NCBI GenBank assembly: GCA_963706605.1
Contig: OY970165.1
Location: 372,001 to 436,000, forward strand
Source: VRUE01 sp963706605
Lineage (GTDB): Bacteria > Actinomycetota > Thermoleophilia > Solirubrobacterales > 70-9
Length of the DNA stretch: 64,000 bases
Direction of reading: 5' to 3'
Position 1 is the stretch's first letter. Each line of letters opens with the position of its first letter. Shown in pieces: positions 32,000-40,585 of the stretch. Both the position numbers and the translations under genes were made by a program. The notes beneath the pieces are model-generated. The model searched no databases and was not told the DNA's origin. It saw nothing but the letters and a program-made list of their open reading frames with translations.

Positions 32000-33862
32000 T
32001 TACGCCGCGTCGTGCTCGAGCACTCGTGCGACGGCCGAAGAGATGTGTGCCGCGTCGATCTCCGCGGCAGCCAGCAGCGACTCCGGTGGGCCGCTGCCGG
32101 GGCGCCCGGATACGGCGAGGCGCACCAGTGGGGTGCTCGAGGCGGCTTCCGCCAGAACGCCGGCGACGGTCTCGCCGATCCCGCCCTCCGGCCAGTGGTC
32201 CTCGACGGTCACCAGCGCCCGCGTGTCGGCGGCCGCGGCCAGGACGGTGTCGGCGTCGACCGGCTTCACCGAGTAGAGGTCGATGACCCGCGCCGAGACC
32301 CCACGACCGGCAAGCTCGTCGGCGGCGGCAAGACATTCCCGCAGGGTGATGCCCGCGCCGATCAGGGTGATGGAGTCGTCCTCGCTGGAGCGAACCGTGC
32401 GACTGCCGCCGATCCGGAAGCTCTCGTCCGCCTCATAAAGCACCGGCGTCGCCTCGCGGGTGGTCCGCAGATAGCTGATGCCGCGATGCTGCCGCATCGC
32501 GGCAACCAGCTGCACCGCCTGGTTGGCGTCGCTGGGATAGAGGACCACGCTGCCGAAGACGGCGCGCAGCGAGGCGATGTCTTCCAGCGCCATCTGCGAG
32601 GGGCCGTCTGGGCCGATCGAGACGCCGACGTGCGATCCACAGAGCTTCAGGTCGGCGTCGGAGATCGCCGCCATGCGGACGAAGTCATAGGCGCGGCTGA
32701 GGAAGGCGCCGAAGGACGAAGCGAACGGCTTCCAGCCACGCGTCTGCAGGCCGACGGCGGCGGCGACCATCTGCTGCTCAGCGATGTACATCTCGAAGAA
32801 GCGGTCCGGGTGCTTGGCGGCGAAGCGCTCGGAGTAGGTCGAGTTGCCGACCTCGCCGTCGAGCGCCACGACCTTCTCGTCGACCGAGCCGATCCAGGCC
32901 AGGGCATCGCCATAGGCGGCCCTGGTCGCGACCTTCTCGCCGACCTCGTAGGAGGGCCGCTCGACGGCCCCCCGCGCGACCTCATATGGCTGCGCCTGCG
33001 CCGGCTTCTGCACGTCGACCCGCAGCGAGCGGATCCCGCCCAACTCCTCGACCGCCGCCTCGGGATCGGCCAGCGGCTTACCGTGCTGATTCAGCTGGTC
33101 CTCGACCGCCGCCACGCCCGAGCCCTTCTTGGTGCGGGCGAAGATCACGGCCGGGCTGTCAGCGGCGAGCGCCCCCGCGTACGCGGCGTCGATCGCCTCC
33201 AGGTCGTGCCCGTCGATCTCCTGCACGTCCCAGCCGCAGGCCGCCGCGCGGGCCGCCCAGGAGGAGGTGTCCCACTCGTGCATCGTCGGGCCTCGCTGGC
33301 CGAGCCGGTTGACGTCGACGATCGCGATCATGTTGTCGAGATTCGCGTGACCGGCGTGCTCGAACGCCTCCCACATCGAGCCCTCGGCGAGCTCGGAGTC
33401 GCCGCAGAGCACCCAGACCCTGAAGTCGGCCGACTCGAGGCGCTTGCCCGCCAGCGCGATCCCGATCGAGATCGGCAGGCCCTGGCCCAGCGATCCGGTG
33501 GCAACGTCGACCCAGGGGATTTCCGGCGTCGGGTGACCCTGCAGACGCGAGCCGAACTCGCGGAAGGTGAGCAGCTCCTCGTCGTCGATCGCACCGGCCA
33601 TCTTGTAGAGGCCGTAGAGCAGGGGCGAGGCGTGGCCCTTGGAGAAGACGAGGTGATCGTTCGCGGCGTTCTCGGGCGCTGAGAAGTCGTAGCGCAGGTG
33701 GCGCGTGAGGAGCACCGCCATCAGGTCGGCGGCCGACATCGAGGAGGTCGGATGGCCGGAATTGGCGGCGGCCGCGGCGCGGACGGAGTCGACGCGAAGC
33801 TGCTGCGCGAGCTCGTGCAATTGCTCGCGATTGAGGGTGTCCGGGGAGGCCGCCTGGGTCAT
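32000..33862 (-). CDS. tkt: Transketolase
   Basis: 620 residues, the normal length. Thiamine-diphosphate features: NSGHPTSS with the catalytic His, GHASPLLYGLY, the GDSELAEG..NMIAIVDVN motif, DGEVGNSTYSE in the second domain, and IGPDGPSQMALEDIA. Moves two-carbon units between sugars in the pentose phosphate pathway. The frame is open far upstream, but that is a shadow of nadA; ATG 33862 is the domain-supported start. nadA lies 20 nt upstream on the same strand. Confidence 0.95.
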   Translation of the reverse strand: MTQAASPDTLNREQLHELAQQLRVDSVRAAAAANSGHPTSSMSAADLMAVLLTRHLRYDFSAPENAANDHLVFSKGHASPLLYGLYKMAGAIDDEELLTFREFGSRLQGHPTPEIPWVDVATGSLGQGLPISIGIALAGKRLESADFRVWVLCGDSELAEGSMWEAFEHAGHANLDNMIAIVDVNRLGQRGPTMHEWDTSSWAARAAACGWDVQEIDGHDLEAIDAAYAGALAADSPAVIFARTKKGSGVAAVEDQLNQHGKPLADPEAAVEELGGIRSLRVDVQKPAQAQPYEVARGAVERPSYEVGEKVATRAAYGDALAWIGSVDEKVVALDGEVGNSTYSERFAAKHPDRFFEMYIAEQQMVAAAVGLQTRGWKPFASSFGAFLSRAYDFVRMAAISDADLKLCGSHVGVSIGPDGPSQMALEDIASLRAVFGSVVLYPSDANQAVQLVAAMRQHRGISYLRTTREATPVLYEADESFRIGGSRTVRSSEDDSITLIGAGITLRECLAAADELAGRGVSARVIDLYSVKPVDADTVLAAAADTRALVTVEDHWPEGGIGETVAGVLAEAASSTPLVRLAVSGRPGSGPPESLLAAAEIDAAHISSAVARVLEHDAA

Positions 33863-33882
33863 CGCCAGGACTTTATCTGGCA

Positions 33883-34911
33883 CTAACCGATGGCAACCAT
33901 GCGCTCGATCGGGACCCGTGCGCGCTCGGCGATCTCGGACGGAACGCTGACCTCGAACTTCATCTCGCGCAGGGCGTCGCGCAGCTTCGGCAGCGTGATC
34001 ATCTTCATGTACTTGCAGTACGCCATCCGGTTCGCCTCGATCAGGGTCGCGCCGGGGGCGGCCTGCTCGAGCGGGTGCAGCATGCCGTTCTCGGTGGCGA
34101 CGATGAACTCGCCGTCGGGGTTGCGCTGCACGTAGTCGAGCATCTGCCCGGTGGAGAGCATGTGGACGCCCTCCTCCTCCACTTCGCCAGCGGCGACGAA
34201 CTCCATCACCTGGGTGACGCAGCCGCACTCCGGATGGACGAGGAACTCGGCATCGGGGTGGGCGGCCCGCTGGGCCCTGATGTCGTCCGGCCGGATCCCG
34301 GCGTGGACGTGGCACTCGCCTGGCCAGACGTGCATCGAGCGGCCGGTCTCGCGCTCGACGAAGGAGCCGAGCCACATGTCCGGGCCGAAGAGGATCTCCG
34401 TGTCCGGCCCGTGCTCGCGGCGGATGTGCTCGACCACCTTGACCGCGTTGGAGGAGGTGCAGCAGTAGTCGGTCTCCGCCTTCACCTCGGCCGAGGTGTT
34501 GACGTACATGACGACGACCGCATCGGGGCTGTGGCGCGCCTTCCACTCGCGCAGCTCACCGACGCTGATCGAGTCCGCCAGGGAGCAGCCTGCATCGAGA
34601 TCGGGGATCAGCACGGTCTTCTCGGGCGAGAGGATCGAGGCCGTCTCGGCCATGAAGTGGACGCCGCAGAAGGCGATGACCGCGGCGTCGGACTCAGCCG
34701 CCTTGCGGGAGAGACCGAGTGAGTCGCCGGTGTAATCGGCGACATCCTGCACCTCGGGCACCTGGTAGTTGTGGGCGAGAATGACGGCGTCGCGCTCGGC
34801 GGCCAGCTCGCGAACTTCGCGCGCCATCTCCTCCACCTCCGCGGGCGAGAGGTCGAGCATCGGGACCGGCTCGTTGATCGTCGGCAGCTCTCTCATCTGA
34901 CGGTGCCTCAA
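33883..34911 (-). CDS. nadA: Quinolinate synthase A
   Basis: Condenses iminoaspartate and dihydroxyacetone phosphate to quinolinate, the first NAD ring step. 342 residues. ILAHNYQVPEVQDVADYTGDS in two parts, FCGVHFMAETA (Cys82), HPECGC (Cys229/231) and NRMAYCKYM (Cys299) supply the candidate [4Fe-4S] ligands. Start uncertain: MRHRQM or the Met six residues in. No nadB in the window; nadC is 1 kb away. Upstream of tkt on the same strand. Confidence 0.95.
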   Translation of the reverse strand: MRHRQMRELPTINEPVPMLDLSPAEVEEMAREVRELAAERDAVILAHNYQVPEVQDVADYTGDSLGLSRKAAESDAAVIAFCGVHFMAETASILSPEKTVLIPDLDAGCSLADSISVGELREWKARHSPDAVVVMYVNTSAEVKAETDYCCTSSNAVKVVEHIRREHGPDTEILFGPDMWLGSFVERETGRSMHVWPGECHVHAGIRPDDIRAQRAAHPDAEFLVHPECGCVTQVMEFVAAGEVEEEGVHMLSTGQMLDYVQRNPDGEFIVATENGMLHPLEQAAPGATLIEANRMAYCKYMKMITLPKLRDALREMKFEVSVPSEIAERARVPIERMVAIG

Positions 34912-35005
34912 GAGGCCCTGATGGGCCCCGCTTGTCTTATGTTCGCTGGCATGGCCTTGGCCTGAGTCCAGTCGAATGAACTAAGCGCAAGTCTACTCTC
35001 TCCTC

Positions 35006-35851
35006 ATGCCCGAGCTTCCCGAGGTCGAGATCACGGCGCGCAGGCTGGACTCGGCGCTGAAGGGGACAACCGTGGAATCGGCCCTGGCGCCGGGGATGAA
35101 CGTGATGAAGACCTTCGAGCCGCCGCTCGAAGAGCTTGCCGGACGGCGGCTGACGGGCGTGCGGCGAGTCGGCAAGATGCCGGTGGTCGAGTTCGGCGAC
35201 CTGGCCCTGCTGATCCACCTGATGTCGGCTGGGAGGCTGCGGCTATTCGAGAAACGGGCCTCGCCCAAAGACCGGGCTTCGCGGGTGCTGGTGCGACTCG
35301 GGGACGGGCACGAGCTGCGCCTGCGCGAGTTCGGCACCAGGCAACGAGCCTGGGCGAAGCTGCTCCCTATCGATGCCGTCGCCGAGGACGAGATGGTGAG
35401 CTCCCTGGGGCCCGAAGCCTGGCCCCCACCCCCGCTGGACGCCTTCGCCGCGGCGATCGACCAGCCCCGTCACCTCCACCCCCTCCTGCGTCATCAGCGC
35501 GACATCGCCGGCATCGGCCGCTCCTGGGTCGACGAGATCCTCTGGGAGGCGCGACTTTCGCCCTTCAAACAGGGCGCCGAGCTCGACGCCGAGGAGGTGG
35601 AGCGGCTGTACACCGCCCTCCACGTGCTCGGTGACGCGATCGAGCACTACGAGGAGACGCTCGGCCCCGAGCTACCCGACAAGCTGCCGATGCCACTCCG
35701 GGTCCACAAGCGCGAGGGTGAGCCGTGCCCGCGTTGCGGCACGACGATCGAGGCCGTCTTCTTCGCCGAGCACCAGACCAACTACTGCCCGCAGGAGCAG
35801 ACCGGCGGCCGCGTGCTCAAGGACCGCCGCCTCTCACGCCTGCTCAAGTAA
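35006..35851 (+). CDS. Formamidopyrimidine-DNA glycosylase-like protein (MutM/Nei)
   Basis: 281 residues beginning PELPEVE after Met, which supplies the catalytic Pro and Glu. Lys57 (RRVGKMP) and the MSAGRLRLF hinge are in place. Two family positions are changed: the helix-two-turn-helix motif reads AGIGRSWVDEILW, with Arg where Asn is usual (GIGN), and the zinc finger has CPRCG but ends NYCPQEQ, so the fourth Cys is missing. It is probably a MutM2/Nei-like paralogue with altered lesion choice, or one of lower activity. Monocistronic; repeat A3 follows. Confidence 0.88.
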   Translation: MPELPEVEITARRLDSALKGTTVESALAPGMNVMKTFEPPLEELAGRRLTGVRRVGKMPVVEFGDLALLIHLMSAGRLRLFEKRASPKDRASRVLVRLGDGHELRLREFGTRQRAWAKLLPIDAVAEDEMVSSLGPEAWPPPPLDAFAAAIDQPRHLHPLLRHQRDIAGIGRSWVDEILWEARLSPFKQGAELDAEEVERLYTALHVLGDAIEHYEETLGPELPDKLPMPLRVHKREGEPCPRCGTTIEAVFFAEHQTNYCPQEQTGGRVLKDRRLSRLLK

Positions 35852-35870
35852 TCGAACCGCCGCGCCCGGA

Positions 35871-35916
35871 CGTGCCGGTTGTTAGCCGCCCATATGGGCG
35901 GCTAACAACCGGCACG
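35871..35916. repeat. Family A 46-bp palindrome (copy A3)
   Basis: Identical in sequence to copy A1. Lies between the convergent glycosylase and nadC genes, 19 nt from one stop and 16 nt from the other. No U-tract, so termination would have to be factor-assisted. Confidence 0.95.
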
Positions 35917-35932
35917 TCCCCGGCTCACAAGG

Positions 35933-36775
35933 TTAGGCGGGCTCTAGGAGGAGGCTGAAGTCGAGAGTTGGGGCGGAGTGGGTCAGGGCGCCGATTGAGA
36001 TGAAGTCGACTCCCGTCTCGGCGATCTCGCGCACCGTTTCCAGGCTGACGCCGCCGGAGGCCTCGAGCGGCGGGCCGTCGGCTCCGCGCTCCGCGTCGCG
36101 CAGGGCGACGGCTTCGCTCAGCTCATCAGGGGTCATGTTGTCGAGCAGCAGTCGGTCGGCACCGGTGCCCAACGCGTAGCCAGACTCCAGGACGGTGCGG
36201 CACTCGACCTCCACTGGCAGATCCGGGCGCGCGTTACGGGCGGCGTAGACGGCCTTGGCGAGACTTCCCGCCAGAGCGACGTGGTTCTCCTTGATCAGGA
36301 TCGCGTCGTAGAGCCCCATGCGGTGATTGCTGCCGCCCCCGGCCGCCACCGCCGCCTTCTCCAGCGCTCGCAGACCGGGCGTCGTCTTGCGCGTATCGAG
36401 GACGCGGGCCCCCGTGCCGGAGACCGCCTCGACGAAGCGGGCGGTCAGCGTCGCGATGCCGGAGAGGTGGCCGAGGAAGTTGAGTGCCGTCCGCTCAGCG
36501 GCCAGCAAGCCCTTGGCAGGACCACTCGCCAGCAGAACCTCAGCCGGCACCTCCTTCCGCCACTGCCCCTCGACAACCAGATTGTCGACGTCCTCCACCC
36601 CGCACTGCGCCATCGCCTCGGCGACGACGGCGAGCCCAAAGACGACGCCAGGCTGCTTCTGCACGATCCGAGCCCGCCCCCGCGCCCCCTCGGGCACAGT
36701 CGCCTCCGAGGTCACATCTCCAGCTCCCAAATCCTCAGCCAGCGCGCGTGCCACGACATCACGGAGATCGTCCAT
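35933..36775 (-). CDS. nadC: Nicotinate-nucleotide diphosphorylase (carboxylating)
   Basis: Converts quinolinate and PRPP to nicotinate mononucleotide. 280 residues with ALAEDLGAGDVTSE near the start, LNFLGHLSGIATLT, VLDTRKTTPGLR, NHRMGLYDAILIKENH, and the C-terminal barrel strands LLDNMTPDEL and EASGGVSLETV, all NadC signatures. The length is standard. Repeat B6 lies 24 nt upstream. Confidence 0.97.
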   Translation of the reverse strand: MDDLRDVVARALAEDLGAGDVTSEATVPEGARGRARIVQKQPGVVFGLAVVAEAMAQCGVEDVDNLVVEGQWRKEVPAEVLLASGPAKGLLAAERTALNFLGHLSGIATLTARFVEAVSGTGARVLDTRKTTPGLRALEKAAVAAGGGSNHRMGLYDAILIKENHVALAGSLAKAVYAARNARPDLPVEVECRTVLESGYALGTGADRLLLDNMTPDELSEAVALRDAERGADGPPLEASGGVSLETVREIAETGVDFISIGALTHSAPTLDFSLLLEPA

Positions 36776-36798
36776 CGGCGCACCCTAGCGCCGGCCAA

Positions 36799-36900
36799 GA
36801 GAGAGACGGGTGTCCCTCCAGAGGAACTTGTGAGCAGCTGAACCCTGCTCCATCGGCGAGTGCGGGCGCGGGTTCCGTCGGAGGGACACCCGTCTCTCTC
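36799..36900 (-). repeat. Family B-like repeat, diverged copy B6
   Basis: Perfect 21-bp arms (36799-36819 and 36880-36900, left arm starting GAGAGAGACG, ending TGTCCCTCC) around a 60-nt core. On the minus strand the core begins GACGGAACCCGC and ends CAAGTTCCTCT, so the inner stem (GGAAC/GTTCC) is kept but the middle is largely different. Lies between divergent nadC and the sigma factor gene. Confidence 0.88.
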
Positions 36901-36934
36901 ACACCCGTTGCTTCGGGGGCGTTTAATCAATGAC

Positions 36935-37405
36935 TTGACCGCGACACTGCCCCCCTTCCAGGTCCTGCTCGACGAGCACGCGGCAGACGTGATGGCGGTG
37001 CTGCGCGGCGCCGTCGGCCGCTCCGACGCCGATGACTGCTTTCAGGAGACCTTCCTGGCCGCGCTACGCGCCTATCCGAAGCTGAGCGATGACCGCAACC
37101 TGCGCGGCTGGCTGTTGACGATCGCCCACCGCAAGGCGATCGATCACCACCGAGCCAACGGGCGGCGTCCGCTCCCGGTAGCCGAGGTGACCGAGATGCA
37201 GACCGAGTCCTTCGAGCTCCCCCGCAACGACGGGATCTGGACCATGGTCGCGGAGCTGCCGCCGAAGCAGCGGGCCGCGGTGGCGCTGCGCTACGCCTGC
37301 GACCTCCCCCACGCCGAGATCGCCGCCGCGCTCGGCTGCTCACCCGACGCCGCCCGCCGCAGTCTCCACGAGGGAATGAAGCGACTGAGAAAGGAGCTGG
37401 CATGA
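36935..37405 (+). CDS. RNA polymerase sigma-70 family factor (ECF-like)
   Basis: About 156 residues from TTG 36935. Region 2: ADDCFQETFLAALRAYPKL and LRGWLLTIAHRKAIDHHR. Region 4: LPPKQRAAVALRYACDLPHAEI and a helix-turn-helix AALGCSPDAARRSLHEG. No anti-sigma gene is adjacent. The frame reaches ATG 36860, but that part lies in repeat B6 and is probably untranslated; the true start is uncertain. Overlaps ogt by ATGA, suggesting control of, or coupling to, alkylation repair. Confidence 0.82.
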   Translation: MTATLPPFQVLLDEHAADVMAVLRGAVGRSDADDCFQETFLAALRAYPKLSDDRNLRGWLLTIAHRKAIDHHRANGRRPLPVAEVTEMQTESFELPRNDGIWTMVAELPPKQRAAVALRYACDLPHAEIAAALGCSPDAARRSLHEGMKRLRKELA

Positions 37406-37968
37406 AGGCAGATCTCGAACAACTCACCGACCGAGCGGCGGCCGAGGGCCTGCTCGACGTCGCCTACGCGACCGCCGACTCGCCCTTCGGTCCGCTGCTC
37501 TTGGCCACCACGCCGCGCGGTCTGGTCAAGGTCAGCCTGCCCGACCACGACCCCGAGGAGACGCTGGAGGACCTGGCGACGCGGATCTCCCCCCGCGTCC
37601 TCGAAGCCCCCACCCGCCTCGACGAGGTCCGGCGCCAGCTCGACCTCTACTTCGAGGGCAAGCTGACCGAGTTCGACCTGGCGCTCGACTGGCAGCTCAG
37701 CAAGGGCTTCCGGCGGCGGGCGCTGCGGGCCATCGACCGCATCCCATACGGCAAGACCCGCAGCTACACGCAGATCGCCACCAGCGCCGGCAACGAGCGG
37801 GCGGTCCGCGCCGCCGGAACCGCCTGCGGCGCCAACCCGATCCCGATCGTCGTCCCCTGCCATCGCGTACTGCGCAGCGGCGGCGGCCTCGGTGGATACG
37901 GCGGCGGCCTGCCGATGAAGGAAGCACTGCTCCAGATGGAGGGTGTGCTGGACAGCCCCAACGAGTGA
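37402..37968 (+). CDS. ogt: Methylated-DNA-[protein]-cysteine S-methyltransferase
   Basis: 188 residues. The C-terminal acceptor domain has the active-site Cys in IVVPCHRVLRSGG, the RAIDRIPYGKTRSYTQIA helix-turn-helix and the RAVRAAGTACGANP segment. The N-terminal ribonuclease-like domain begins after ~18 residues. Transfers alkyl groups from O6-alkylguanine to itself. Start ATG overlaps the sigma-factor stop, so the two are translated together. Confidence 0.95.
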   Translation: MKADLEQLTDRAAAEGLLDVAYATADSPFGPLLLATTPRGLVKVSLPDHDPEETLEDLATRISPRVLEAPTRLDEVRRQLDLYFEGKLTEFDLALDWQLSKGFRRRALRAIDRIPYGKTRSYTQIATSAGNERAVRAAGTACGANPIPIVVPCHRVLRSGGGLGGYGGGLPMKEALLQMEGVLDSPNE

Positions 37969-38000
37969 GCCCGATCTAAAGCAAATGACGCCTGTGGTCG

Positions 38001-38708
38001 ATGATCGGAGGCATGGAAGGCAAGGCCTACGCGAACAGGACCGTGCTCGTTGCGCGCATCGCCTGGCTGGCGACGTTCGTCGTCCCGCTGGTGCTCGCCG
38101 GGCTGCTGCTGATGGCCAAGACGGCGCACGCGGCGCCGACAGACTCGCCCATCGTCCCGCTCACCCTCGAAGAACTCGAAGATGAAAGTGAAGGCGAAAA
38201 CGAAGGCGGCTCAGAAAATGAATGCGCCGAAGCGGAAAGGGAATTCGAAGAAGGCGACCTGGAAGAAGAAGACGTCGAAAGCATCTGTGAAGAAGCGGAA
38301 GACCAGGACAAGAAGAGGGCGACCGGCCCCGGATCCGTCGCCCCCGAAGAGTGCCTGGTGCGCAGCGCTCATGCCCGTGTGGTCGCCTATGCCTCACACA
38401 ACACGGTGCGACTGACGGTCGGCTATACGACCTACGAACCCACGGCGGCGACGGTCGAGTACGGCCTTGCGGGTGGCAAGGGATCGATGCACCTGGACAC
38501 GGCGAAACGCCACCTTGGACGCAGCGGAGTCCTCCGCCTGACCACGAGCTTGAGCGACTCCCAGATGTCGAAGGTCGAGGCCGCCGGCCATTTCACAGTG
38601 CGTCTGCACAGCGTCGAAGCGCCGGGCAGCTGCCGAGGCTTCGAGACCGAGCAGCTGACCGTCAAGCACGCTTCCAAGCGCCTCGCCGTCTGGTCCAGAG
38701 CGAACTAG
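38001..38708 (+). CDS. Secreted or anchored protein of unknown function, acidic linker
   Basis: 235 residues. A membrane/signal helix (~17-40, VVPLVLAGLLLMA) ends in KTAHAA, a plausible signal-peptidase site. Then a very acidic stretch (~56-100, mostly Glu/Asp), then a folded-looking Cys-containing domain (~115-235) with two or three cysteines (EECLVRS, GSCRGFE). No family recognised. Local base use in the acidic part is A-rich (GAA repeats), unlike its neighbours. Start could also be Met5. Confidence 0.6.
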   Translation: MIGGMEGKAYANRTVLVARIAWLATFVVPLVLAGLLLMAKTAHAAPTDSPIVPLTLEELEDESEGENEGGSENECAEAEREFEEGDLEEEDVESICEEAEDQDKKRATGPGSVAPEECLVRSAHARVVAYASHNTVRLTVGYTTYEPTAATVEYGLAGGKGSMHLDTAKRHLGRSGVLRLTTSLSDSQMSKVEAAGHFTVRLHSVEAPGSCRGFETEQLTVKHASKRLAVWSRAN

Positions 38709-38733
38709 CGTCACGCTTCACGAAGCCGGCCCC

Positions 38734-39372
38734 TCAGAGGGAATCGACCAGCCACTCAGCGGCGGCAGCCAGGTGCACGGGGTCTATCTGGTGGCCGACG
38801 TCGGACTCGTGGTAGGAGACCTCGAGCCCACCGGCCTCGAGCAGGTCTCGAGCGCGGCGGGCGAATCCAACCTCGATGACCGGATCGGCGCGGCCGTGGG
38901 CGATGAAGGCGCGGGTCCCGAGTCGGTCCTCGAAACTGGGTTGCCAGTCATCGACGATCGGGACGAAGCCGCCGAAGGCGAGAACTCCAGCCACCGGCGG
39001 CCGGTCAGCCCCGAGGGCCATTGCGTAGCTCATAACCGATCCCATCGAGAACCCGCCGAGAACCGTCTGGGAGGGACCCAATCCGGTCTCCGCCCAGAGA
39101 CGATCATGAAGATCGGCTAGCGCAGCACGGGCAGCGTGGAAGGTGTCGTGGTCCGGGTAGCCCACCCGGGGAACCAGGTACCAGTGATAGCCGGGGGACC
39201 CGGGAAGGGTCAGCGGCCCGCGCGGGGTGATGACCTGCAGGCGCCGCCCCGGATCGAGGGCGTCTGCCAGGCCGAGCAGGTCTCGCGCGTCGGTCCCGCG
39301 ACCGTGATGGAGAACCAAGAGCCCCTGCGGCTCACCCGTGGCGGGGCGATCCAGATAGGGAAGCGATTCCAC
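38734..39372 (-). CDS. Alpha/beta hydrolase, phospholipase/carboxylesterase family
   Basis: 212 residues. The nucleophile elbow GGFSMGS, acid in HGRADPVIEV and His in DVGHQID form a classical triad; the oxyanion segment LLVLHHGRGTD is near the N-terminus. The size and order match the small esterase/thioesterase group related to YpfH and carboxylesterase. Substrate unknown. Starts 10 nt after the prfB stop. Confidence 0.88.
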   Translation of the reverse strand: MESLPYLDRPATGEPQGLLVLHHGRGTDARDLLGLADALDPGRRLQVITPRGPLTLPGSPGYHWYLVPRVGYPDHDTFHAARAALADLHDRLWAETGLGPSQTVLGGFSMGSVMSYAMALGADRPPVAGVLAFGGFVPIVDDWQPSFEDRLGTRAFIAHGRADPVIEVGFARRARDLLEAGGLEVSYHESDVGHQIDPVHLAAAAEWLVDSL

Positions 39373-39382
39373 GGGACCTGTC

Positions 39383-40502
39383 CTAGTTCGCCGAAGAGGC
39401 GGCGGTCTTGTTCAGGTAATCCCTTATGAAGTCGTCGATGTCGCCGTCGAGAACCCGCTGCGCGTCTCCCACCTCGTGCCCGGTCCGGTGGTCTTTGACC
39501 CGTTGATCGGGATGGAGGAAGTAGCTGCGGATCTGCGAGCCCCAGGCGACGTCCTTGACCTCGCCGCGCACCTTGGCCAGCGTTTCGGCCCGTTTGCGCT
39601 CCTCCAGCTCGATCAGCTTCGAGCGCAGCAGCTGCATCGCCACCGCCTTGTTCTGCGTCTGGGAGCGCTCGTTCTGGCACTGCACGACGACTCCGGTCGG
39701 CAGGTGGGTGATCCGGACCGCCGAGTCGGTCTTGTTGACATGCTGGCCGCCGGCCCCCGAGGCACGGTAGGTGTCGACGCGCAGGTCGGTGTCGTCGATC
39801 TCGACCTCGACACCATCGTCCACCAGCGGCCCGACGTCGACCTGGGCAAAGCTGGTGTGGCGGCGCGCCGAGGAGTCGAAGGGTGAGATCCGGACCAACC
39901 GGTGGACGCCGCGCTCAGCGGCGAAAAGGCCGTAAGCGTTCTCGCCGCGGGCGACGAAGGTCGCCGACTTGAGGCCCGCCTCCTCCCCCGGCGAGGCCTC
40001 CTTCATCTCGACCTCGAAGCCGCGCCGCTCGGCCCAGCGCAGGTACATGCGCAGGAGGATCTCGGCCCAGTCCTGGGAGTCGGTGCCGCCGGCGCCGGCA
40101 TGGACCGAGACCACCGCGTCGCCGGCGTCGTACTCACCGCCGAACAGACGCGCCTCTTCCAGCTCGGCGAGGCGGCCTTCGACCGCGATCAGCTGGGTCG
40201 CCAGCTCGGCCGCCATCTCCTCGTCCTCAGCCGCCATCTCGGCCAGCTCGTCCAGGTCGCCGGCCTCGGACTCGAGCTGGCGGAAGGTCTTCAGCTTGCG
40301 TTGGGCGGCGGCATGGGCGGCCGAGGTGCGGGCGGCGGCCTCCTGGTCATCCCAGAAGCCGGGCCGTCCCATCTCGGCCTCGAGCCGCTCGGCCTCGGCC
40401 TCGAGCGAAGCCGGGTCAAAGGTAGTCCGAGAGCAGCTTCAACTGCTCGCGGATCTCGGCCAGCCGCGCCGGCACCGATTCGGTTGAGGCGGCCTCGGCC
40501 AT
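39383..40502 (-). CDS. prfB: Peptide chain release factor 2 with programmed +1 frameshift
   Basis: Terminates translation at UGA and UAA. The zero frame starts at ATG 40502 and encodes 28 residues (MAEAASTESVPARL...SDYL) up to an in-frame TGA at 40418-40416 in the context CTT TGA C. Skipping the T gives DPASLEAEAERLEAEMGRP and the rest of RF2, 372 residues in all. The GGQ motif (SGAGGQHVNKTDSAVR) and codon-recognition motif (ISPFDSSARRHTSFA) are intact. The hydrolase gene follows after 10 nt. This is the classic RF2 autoregulatory frameshift. Confidence 0.96.
40415..40421 (-). promoter_or_regulatory. prfB +1 recoding site (CTT TGA C)
   Basis: The slippery Leu codon CTT (40421-40419), stop TGA and following C match the conserved RF2 site. 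The upstream SD-like stimulator is weak here: TCGGACTAC precedes CTT, not the usual AGGGGG. Low RF2 pauses ribosomes at TGA and promotes the shift. Confidence 0.93.
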
Positions 40503-40535
40503 GTCCACAGGTTATTGGGCACGATCCTGGAGCGC

Positions 40536-40581
40536 CGTATCCGACTTTGACCCCCCTCTGGCGTGGTCAAAGTCGGATGCG
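40536..40581. repeat. Family C hairpin, copy C1
   Basis: 17-bp stem (core ATCCGACTTTGACC/GGTCAAAGTCGGAT perfect, one wobble outside) with a 12-nt loop CCCCTCTGGCGT. Lies between prfB and the methyltransferase stop. Same stem-loop plan as 54397-54442. Confidence 0.75.
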
Positions 40582-40585
40582 CTGC

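Noticed and set aside
33863..34546. N-terminal extension of transketolase
   Set aside because: The frame continues upstream, but the extension is an out-of-frame reading of nadA with no thiamine-enzyme features.
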